In this document: positions 63,852-64,000 of the stretch, in pieces
Layout of the letters: every line of letters begins with the position of its first letter
How positions within the stretch are numbered: the first letter of the stretch is position 1
Assembly: GCF_028583545.1 (NCBI RefSeq)
Contig: NZ_CP087106.1
Coordinates: 496,001-560,000 of the forward strand
DNA from: Methylobacterium sp. NMS14P
Lineage (GTDB): Bacteria; Pseudomonadota; Alphaproteobacteria; Rhizobiales; Beijerinckiaceae
DNA length: 64,000 nucleotides
Direction: 5' to 3'
Translations under genes and position numbers: made by a program
The notes under the pieces: model-generated
Databases searched by the model: none
Told to the model about the DNA's origin: nothing
What the model saw: the letters and a program-made list of their open reading frames with translations, nothing else

Positions 63852-64000
63852 GTGATCCTGTACCCGGCGATCGACCTGAAAGAGGGGCGGTGCGTCCGCC
63901 TGATTCAGGGGGACATGGCGCAGGCCAAGGTCTTCGGCGACGATCCGGCCGCCCAGGCCGCGATCTTCGAGGCGCAGGGTTTCCCCTGGCTCCACGTGGT
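63852..64000 (+). CDS. hisA: HisA isomerase, 5' part (partial)
   Basis: GTG start at 63852 with an AAGGACGG-type site upstream; about 49 codons lie in the window ([20 protein letters not shown], the catalytic Asp and phosphate loop region at the start of the TIM barrel). The protein continues past base 64000. It isomerises the ProFAR intermediate of histidine biosynthesis. Confidence 0.95.
   Translation, partial: MILYPAIDLKEGRCVRLIQGDMAQAKVFGDDPAAQAAIFEAQGFPWLHV

Overview
The window reads as chromosome of a high-GC alphaproteobacterium, most likely Methylobacterium or a close relative. This is inferred from the gene content, the sdhCDAB and petABC layouts and REP-like intergenic palindromes; I could not search a database. 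The two ends are ordinary, dense, GC-rich chromosome. The middle (about 5.6 to 38.6 kb) is an accessory region with lower and patchy GC, IS remnants, tyrosine recombinases and mobile-element genes, ending at a tRNA-Met(CAT).

0-5.5 kb: end of an outer-membrane barrel protein; a Crp/Fnr regulator divergent from a secreted pentapeptide-repeat protein, thioredoxin and CcdA-like operon; an ECF sigma factor and anti-sigma pair facing a secreted fasciclin protein. The sigma gene and the fasciclin gene both have an AAAC-N17-CGT element upstream, which suggests one regulon.

5.6-11.5 kb: an IS5-family remnant, then a three-gene phage-like block. It encodes an unrecognised 583-aa protein, a protein resembling tRNA-guanine transglycosylase/DpdA, and a GT-A-like glycosyltransferase with DxD. 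A 17-bp palindrome occurs twice around the first two genes. A DUF2958 plasmid-type gene and the dead 5' end of a recombinase follow.

11.6-26.1 kb: a catabolic cluster for amino-acid derivatives. It has diaminopropionate ammonia-lyase, gamma-glutamyltransferase, three M20-type hydrolases, a DUF1445 protein, a class II aldolase, an MFS carrier, RidA and an Lrp/AsnC regulator, with two near-twin substrate-binding proteins close to the two edges.

26.7-38.7 kb: a small tyrosine recombinase with a conserved 13-4-13 dyad upstream; a PD-(D/E)XK nuclease and an SF2 helicase, the helicase split by an IS3-family element; the 3' remnant of a second recombinase; then an AT-rich retron with PRTase, winged-helix protein, reverse transcriptase and a candidate msr-msd RNA whose a1/a2 arms can be seen; finally a large integrase next to tRNA-Met.

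38.9-64 kb: core chromosome. It holds a CHRD protein, two Tat-type exported reductases, an NTP/NDP-exchanger-like transporter, guaA, trmO, AMP nucleosidase, an SLC13-type transporter, sdhCDAB, an ABC exporter, petABC (cytochrome bc1), mtnP and hisB-DUF2628-hisH-hisA. The last gene runs off the window.
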